Assembly: GCF_002878395.1 (NCBI RefSeq)
Contig: NC_061120.1
Coordinates: 116,114,705-116,178,704, forward strand
From: Capsicum annuum
Taxonomy: Eukaryota; Streptophyta; Magnoliopsida; Solanales; Solanaceae
Direction: 5' to 3'
Length of the DNA stretch: 64,000 nt
Part shown: piece by piece, positions 58,501 to 64,000 of the stretch
How positions within the stretch are numbered: the first letter of the stretch is position 1
How the letters are laid out: each line of letters starts with the position of its first letter
The notes under the pieces: model-generated
The model's input: the letters and a program-made list of their open reading frames with translations, nothing else
Databases searched by the model: none
What the model was told of the DNA's origin: nothing
Position numbers and translations under genes: made by a program

Positions 58501-59685
58501 ATTGTTAGGAGCAATACTTGCGTTCCATAACTACATAGCAAGCGTAGGCTAAGACATCATATCTGCTAGTTGAGGGTAGATAAGGTGGCTTAACCTGCTA
58601 GTTAAGGGTTCCTACCATTCTTATTAGAGTAACCTACTATTTGAGGGTCACTCACATATTGTCCTCACCAGTGGTGTGATATTAACACCCTTCCAATCAG
58701 GGCACAGATTGGACCCCAATTCAGCTAGAATACGTTATTTACGACATGTCGGTTAGATAACTACTTCCCATAGTTTCATGTTACAGAACCAGGACTTTCA
58801 GATACAACCAATCAGTCTCAGTAATAGAACTCAGATTGTCCTACAAAATTTAGTACTGTTGGATACATTCAACTCAGATTCAGTACAGAACTCAGCTAGT
58901 TCCATCAGATTCAGGACTATTAGATACAGTCACTTATGTTATCAGTTATATCAGTTATCAAAACTCATTCATTAGTCATGTTAGTTATTAGTAAACTCAC
59001 ATTATCACGATTTCAGTTATAGTTACTATGTATGTATGCATGTATTCTCATGCTCATATTAGTCAGTTAGTCAGTATTGTTCATGCATACGAACCCTATG
59101 CATTCAGCCTACCTCATATGCATACTAGTACATTCAAAGTACTGGATCATTTGTGCTATGGTGTCTTATACCATAGGTTCAGAGACACAAGCTCCAGAGC
59201 ATCAGTAGATTCCAGTCTCAACAGTCAGAGTTAGAATTGAGTCCTCATCTTTCAAGGACACGACTATTATTTTAATATCTTATTAATTAATTTATTAGTT
59301 GGAGTTAGTTGGGGACATATCCAATCAACTCCTTATTAAGACAATCATGTTTAGAGGCTTTTCAGACTACAGTATGTTCAAATAGCTTATTTTAGCTTTG
59401 TTTTGGGTATTCCATACCCCATCCATATGTTACAATTTATTAGATATTATGTTACAGTTTTGAACCTTATGGCCTTTCAGTTCATGTTTCCATATTTTAC
59501 GGTATGTTATGTAGTATACAGGTACAAATATCAGTCATGGGTTAGCTTGTGGTCCTTCAGGGTCATGAGCACTGTGTAGCATTTCGGGTACTAGATTCGG
59601 GGCGATATAATCGACCCCAAGCTTGTTGGATATTATATTTGCAATCGACCCTATTATACTTCTAGTTGAGTTATAGTTTTGGGCA
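55506..59685 (+). repeat. 3' LTR of the Athila-like element, split by a solo LTR
   Basis: The LTR runs 55506-57039 and resumes at 59610/59615-59685 (ACCCCAAGCTTGTTGG to GTTTTGGGCA); without the insert it is about 1.6 kb. The TATA-like CTATAAATACCATAGGGTTT at 56209-56228 and the TACGACTC-rich U3 stretch (55700-56150) stand in the first half. The 5' LTR that would confirm the limits is missing. Confidence 0.6.
57040..59609 (+). mobile_element. Solo gypsy LTR with perfect 5-bp target duplication
   Basis: It opens TGTAATATCC and closes GGGGCGATATA, 2570 bp, with ATCGA at 57035-57039 and again at 59610-59614. Its final 120 bases (TCAGTCATGGGTTAGCTTGT, TCATGAGCACTGTGTAGCAT) match the other LTRs of the window. 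It arose by recombination between two LTRs of a full element (standard interpretation). ACTCAG/CAGT-rich repeats lie at 58320-58990. Confidence 0.92.
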
Positions 59686-59694
59686 AAATTTATG

Positions 59695-60000
59695 ATACAC
59701 AAAGAAATACAGGATCACCAACTGCAAATCTCAAGGCACAAAGCCTGTGATCTGTATAGGCCTTCTGCCTTCTTTGAGCCGCTCTCACCCTATCCTGAAT
59801 CACCTTGACTCTATCCAATGACTCCTAGAGGAAATAAGTACCGCGGGGCCTTGCCTATGAACTCTCAAACTATCCAATCAGAGAATGCCATCTCTTATCG
59901 TTCAAAGCCTAAAAAGGTGTCACCTCAATACTCGAATGATATATGCTATTATACGTGAAATCTACCAAGGCTAAGTTCTACTCCCACTGCCCAATCAATA
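59695..60000 (-). pseudogene. Gypsy integrase C-terminal fragment
   Basis: On the - strand: LVDFTYNS, YHSSIEVTPF, then after a stop ALNDKRWHSLIG, RVKVIQDRVRAAQRRQKAYT and DHRLCALRFAVGDPVFLCV. This is the integrase C-terminus of Tekay/Del-type gypsy elements just before the chromodomain. It is isolated and contains several stops. It adjoins the Athila LTR end directly. Confidence 0.8.
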
Positions 60001-60559
60001 AATTTTCAGTCCTAGAAAGTCATAAATGACTTGGGGAATCTGTGGAAAAGCTCTAACTATGAAAAGAAATGGAAATATAGACAATGACCTGAAGGGTCAT
60101 TATAATGCTAGAAAGTGAGATTTTAACATGATATTCTACCAGACCTTTTTCTGCAACAATGTAATTTCACGTAAGTTGTTCTGCTATATGAGGAAGTGAC
60201 CTATGCAGTGTACATCCAAAACTCTAAAATCCCACCGTAGTTAGCCTCTCTTCGCTCTAGCACTTTTGCTGAAGCAAAATACCATTTATTATAGCAGATA
60301 AACACAAGGAAAACATAGAATTCAGTCTTTTTGTTTAGGGACTTCATTTTGTAATAAAATTCAAGTGTCGTAATAATACAAAAATGCTATAGCATATAAT
60401 GTTCCGACCTAAAAACAAGGCCATCATCTACTAAAGTTCCACTAGCGACACCGTAATTTTAAAAAATATAATAAGAATAACCCAAACATACAAAAATGTA
60501 AATAATTTGTTTAAATAAGGCCTCTCTAAAGGAAAACAACTAACAGAGCAATCAATAAG

Positions 60560-61490
60560 GGGGGTGAAGGGCAAGAGATATTCTATGTCAAGGCCTAGCT
60601 AGATTCTCTATTTCTTTCTGCGCTGGAGTTGCCAAAATCATTTTTGTCCAGCCCACTTAGGAACAAGAACTATTGGAAATCCATATCCTTTACTGTGAGT
60701 ATCCTTTTATCTGGGGTGAGGGTCTTTATATGGGTCTTGAAACCCTTCCACACATGGAAGAGCATCTTATTCCTGGAGCACCTCTTCATCTTCTCTGCAT
60801 CTAGGCTCACCCAGATCTCCACACACCAAAGAATCAAATTAGCCCTAAAATGGAATTTAATGGATCCATTGTGCTTGATGATGCATAATCTTTAGGAGGG
60901 ACGGGAAAACTCCTCAGCATTTTATTTACCTTATCCAAGTCCAATCCTAGGCTCTCAAAAAGGCCCATAGGCTACAAAGAGTCATTCCCAGCTTTTCCAC
61001 CATCCTGGCCTCCACTGCCCTCTCCCTCGAAAGTTACCTTTCTCTTCTTATTTTTACCCCCAATGATCCTTTCACCCTTAATAGGACACAATCCATATCA
61101 TACTCAATCATAAATTTATCCCATTCATTGAACGCATTTGCCTGCTGGCATAAAGTGGTAGTTAGAGAGGGAAAGCATAGGTCCTTCGGACTAGTCACAA
61201 TAAAGTATCTCTACTCCTTCAGAATTTGCGCTCCTTTATTTGCTTGCACCAGATCTAAGACACAAGCCACCACTAATAGCCATGGATAGGTCATGCCATT
61301 GACATTGGCAAAATGATGAATTCTCCTAGAAATCATAATCAGCCACCAACGAGCATTGGGGGTGAAGTTGGTACTCTTAAGGACTCTATCTATGAATACC
61401 AAAATTCTTTTTAAGACTTCTTTCTAAGATGTCTTAACTTTTTCTTTGCCTCAAAGTCCATCACTATTGTATTCGTAATGTTATTTTCTT
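60560..61490 (-). pseudogene. Third-ORF-like fragment (resembles the putative plant transposon protein family)
   Basis: The clearest block is 61211-61402: TPNARWWLIMISRRIHHFAN and VVACVLDLVQANKGAQIL, with the alternation of a WW/RI motif and a long hydrophobic helix seen in the solanaceous proteins labelled putative plant transposon protein, often encoded by Athila-like elements. Downstream on the same strand are EWDKFMIEYDMDC, a Gly-rich stretch (EGEGSGGQDGGKAG) and FESLGLDLDKVNKMLRSF. Frame breaks separate them. The assignment to that family is from memory of the motif. Confidence 0.45.
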
Positions 61491-62869
61491 ACTAATACCA
61501 TACCCCCAATCTTTAGAAACCTAATTAAAAAGAATTAAAACTATACTAAGATACTTAACACCACCTTTCTATTATCCCCTTAATCCGACTCTCAGAGACA
61601 TCAAAATAATATATCTAATATTTCACTACTTTTTAAAACTTGTTGATACTAAATTTATACACACATATAACATCCAAAATATTAGCATCTCATCTACAAA
61701 GAATTCAAATCTTAGTATCTCATGTACAACATACCATCTTAGGTACAGATCTTTCTCTCTAATACTCAAGGCTCTACTTTATGTAATTAAATAGAATCCA
61801 TTCAATATTTCATCTTGATCTCACATATATCACACTGACATCTCCATATTTGCCCCAAGTTATCGACTTAAGCTCTAACATACCCTATGTCATGCCCACC
61901 TGATCAAATCCCAGACTAGAAATATTCCCTCCATGCATCCATTGTTATCACCATTGTGAAAATCTAAAGTTCAAGCATAATGTCTAGTACTAAACATGGA
62001 TTAAATGTTTATTATAAAATGGTTGATCTTAATCAAACAATCTATCTGATTATTTCCTTGAATAAAATTCTCCATCACAACATCATTAATATGTATCCAT
62101 TCATTATACATCCTTTACCTAAAATAGATTCATAACCCTTTGAATATCACGGGATCCCTTCTTCCAAATCACAAAGTGTAGTCTGTGTCTGTCAATTCCT
62201 GACCTTATATTCTCTTACTCATAACCTATACTTGATCTTTACTAACATATTGACATGCCATTAGAACTTCTTCCCTAGTTAAAGTATACTCTTGATTTAT
62301 CTTAACCAACAACTCTATCTCTACACACTACCATGAAATCTACACAAAACTAATTACAACTTATTCAACGCCTAGGGATATATTAGCCTATTATTTACAT
62401 AATCGTTACATGACTCTAGATGCATATGTTTAATCAATCATTATTCCCACTTTTGATTTTTTACACTTCAAAATTCATATTTTTTGGCTTTGGGAACCTT
62501 TTACTACTTATGGCTTATAACACTCCAAATCATACTTTCTCTTAGATAGAGACACTATCCTAGCATTTAGAGACACACTTTCCCTCTTAAAGGTGTCATT
62601 TATAACTAAGTTTTCATAGGGTTTTGAGAGCACATCCTACGATCGGATTAAACACGATTCATATAAAAGAAATTGCACTCTTTCGAATTAGTAGACTTAA
62701 ACAGACTAATTGGCTTATCTCAAGCCCTTGTGCAGTCTCTTAAACCTATGATGGATCTATCTAAGAGCACCACTTTGATAAGAATTTCAGCTCTATAACT
62801 TCTTCCACCTCAAAGATGAGGCATATTAGAGGAATTAGAGAAACAAATAAATCTAAATAGTTTTCTTAT
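61491..62869. other. AT-rich stretch with no recognisable feature
   Basis: I see no supported coding region, LTR end or RNA gene. The composition (runs of CATCTC, ATACTC, CTTCCC) suggests old transposon sequence read on the opposite strand. Confidence 0.4.
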
Positions 62870-63017
62870 AGTACTTCTCTATTGCATAATCTAGAGTATG
62901 AAAATAGGGTAGTACGTCCTAATATCTTTTAGTTTCCCCATTACAAATATGACACACTTCTCACCCATAAAAAAGAATCTAAATGGCTTCATAGATATCC
63001 TAGGAAACTTGAACGTA
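62870..63017 (-). other. Leader of a gypsy element next to its primer-binding site
   Basis: On the - strand the run after the PBS reads GTTCAAGTTTCCTAGGATAT then GAAGCCATTTAGATTC and GGTGAGAAGTGTGTCATAT, the usual leader of a Tekay/Del-type element. The gag that should follow is not found below. Confidence 0.5.
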
Positions 63018-63030
63018 GTGTCTGATACCA
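63018..63030 (-). other. Primer-binding site of a gypsy LTR element
   Basis: On the - strand TGGTATCAGACAC, four bases (AACT) from the LTR end at 63035, the same gap as in the gypsy element at 40430-40433. Confidence 0.7.
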
Positions 63031-63034
63031 AGTT

Positions 63035-63420
63035 TGTCATGTCCCGAGCCTAGACCCAAGACGTGGATGAAACCTAGTGTCATTGCTAGCCTGAGTGAAC
63101 TACTTTGCATCTAACATGAACATACAACTAATATAGTGCAGGAGACATATTTGAAACATAAAGGCACTTTTTAAGAGGAATAAACTTCATCACTTAGATA
63201 ATAACAAGAGAACCCAAGTATCATAAATTAAAATGAAATAAAACTTAAAAGAAAAGAGAATATCATATGTTTGATATGTACACTAAGTAGAAGCTACAAA
63301 ATCAGAGAAATCAATGTATATCGTGTTAAGACCTTTTACATACCTTAAATAACTTAAAAAAATAATCAAATCTAAAGTAGGCCTATAGGAGTATGGAGGG
63401 ATCAGCAATAGCTAGTGGTG
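63035..63420 (-). repeat. Truncated gypsy LTR 3' end
   Basis: The LTR end reads TGTCATGTCCCGAGCC on the + strand. The homologous start is not present; the sequence merges at about 63400-63430 into a gag remnant of the same orientation, which shows a rearranged junction. The upper limit is approximate. Confidence 0.5.
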
Positions 63421-63439
63421 ATAACTTAATGATGCACCT

Positions 63440-64000
63440 GACCATGAATCTATGTACCTGAAGCTATAGACCATAAAGTAAGCTCTTATTTTTCTGCCAC
63501 TTTCCACCATCTTAACCACCATGAGACTAAGAACTTCCATGATCAGAAAACATGCTCCTCTTTCCCTGCCTATCCCCAAACTCTGCCTACCTCCTCTTCT
63601 CATCCTTAACAAGTTACATATGAACAGTCAACCTCGAGATGTCCATATCTTTAATCCGCAAAGCAATCTTTCTCTCTAGAATCAAATCTCTATTTAACCC
63701 AGAAGCAAACTTCTTCATTCTCGACCTCATATCAGCCACCAATTAAGGAGCATACTTGATACCTGAAGAAACTTCAAAGAATATTCCTTTACTGATATCC
63801 TTCCTTGCCTGAGGTTCAGAAACTCCTCCATCTTAGCTTCCCTTAACTCTTGAGGAAAAAACCAATCCAAAAAGGCTTTAGAAAAGGCCTCCCATAACAT
63901 TTTCTCTTCTATGTCACCTCTATTCGTCCCAGTCTTCATACCATTTATAAGTAATATCTTTGAGCTGATAAGTTGCAAAGTTGACCTCCTTTACATTAGT
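63440..64000 (-). pseudogene. Gypsy Gag remnant running off the right edge
   Basis: On the - strand: AFSKAFLDWFFPQELREAKM, EEFLNLRQGRISVKEYSLKF (63740-63900), then in other frames KKFASGLNRDLILERKIALR, DMDISRLTVHM, a stop, and a basic, Gln/Gly-rich tail (DGGKWQKNKS). This is the Tekay/Del-type Gag core, related to the one at 39193-40224 but from a different copy. Its N-terminus lies outside the window. Confidence 0.82.

Larger units (their letters stand above)
44820..59685 (+). mobile_element. Decayed Athila-like Ty3/gypsy element lacking its 5' LTR
   Basis: On the + strand it has Gag, protease, RT, RNase H and integrase in gypsy order, a third ORF, and a 3' LTR whose end is displaced by a nested solo LTR. 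The coding style (Gag with LRFFPF and ITTW, RT with MDDF and GDSFDD, a third ORF after pol) is that of the Athila lineage. The 5' LTR and primer-binding site are missing: the left edge directly abuts a truncated LTR of another family. Stops are numerous throughout. Confidence 0.82.

Noticed and set aside
1..64000. Organelle insertions, rRNA or bacterial-type operons
   Set aside because: Nothing of plastid, mitochondrial, rRNA or prokaryotic type was seen.

Overview
This is plant nuclear DNA, almost certainly from a Solanaceae species with a repeat-rich genome (pepper, tomato, potato or tobacco type; I cannot fix the genus). The evidence is one intron-containing plant gene, several retrotransposon classes, TS-type and Au-type SINEs in the introns, and overall AT-rich, intergenic-looking sequence. 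Only one host gene is recognisable: RAD9, the checkpoint clamp subunit, on the + strand at 19732-27617. Nearly everything else is transposable-element sequence in several layers of nesting.

Left part (1-19636). Positions 1-2552 are the 3' end of a chromodomain-bearing Ty3/gypsy (Tekay/Del-type) element: chromodomain tail, polypurine tract and a 2.26 kb LTR. Positions 3038-19636 are one old Ty1/copia element on the - strand, split by three later insertions: a solo gypsy LTR (4598-7771) in its RNase H region, a non-autonomous LTR element here called A (8508-12596, TSD ACATA) inside the YIDD codons of its reverse transcriptase, and a shorter non-autonomous element B (14725-17668) at the last cysteine of its Gag zinc knuckle. 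A and B have the same terminal design and carry no pol; A carries a roughly 360-residue reading frame that resembles no retrotransposon protein I know.

Middle (19637-35682). RAD9 starts only 95 bp from the copia LTR, so its promoter region has been replaced or displaced. Ten exons are traceable with consistent GT/AG sites and phases through exon 8; exon 9 shows an apparent 1-nt frameshift. The introns hold several SINEs, a MITE and tandem duplications. Downstream is a complete 5.13 kb Ale/Retrofit-type copia (28241-33373, - strand) with 340 bp LTRs, PBS and PPT, but with a lost integrase catalytic Asp and several stop codons. 33374-35682 holds MITE-like sequence and a microsatellite.

Right part (35683-64000). 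35683-43430 is a gypsy element on the - strand with 2.4 and 3.0 kb LTRs and an interior that retains only gag. Its LTRs carry an array of 82-bp units that can fold into long hairpins rich in TGACG, with 4 units in one LTR and 7 in the other. After a MITE and a truncated LTR comes a decayed Athila-like gypsy element (about 44820-59685, + strand): gag, protease, RT, RNase H, integrase, a third ORF and a 3' LTR that itself contains a solo LTR (57040-59609, TSD ATCGA). The last 4 kb are fragments of other gypsy elements on the - strand.

I found no convincing new defence or metabolic system. The most original signals are non-autonomous elements A and B with the unknown ORF, the hairpin/TGACG array in the gypsy LTRs, and the effect of the repeats on RAD9 (lost promoter region, broken C-terminal frame).
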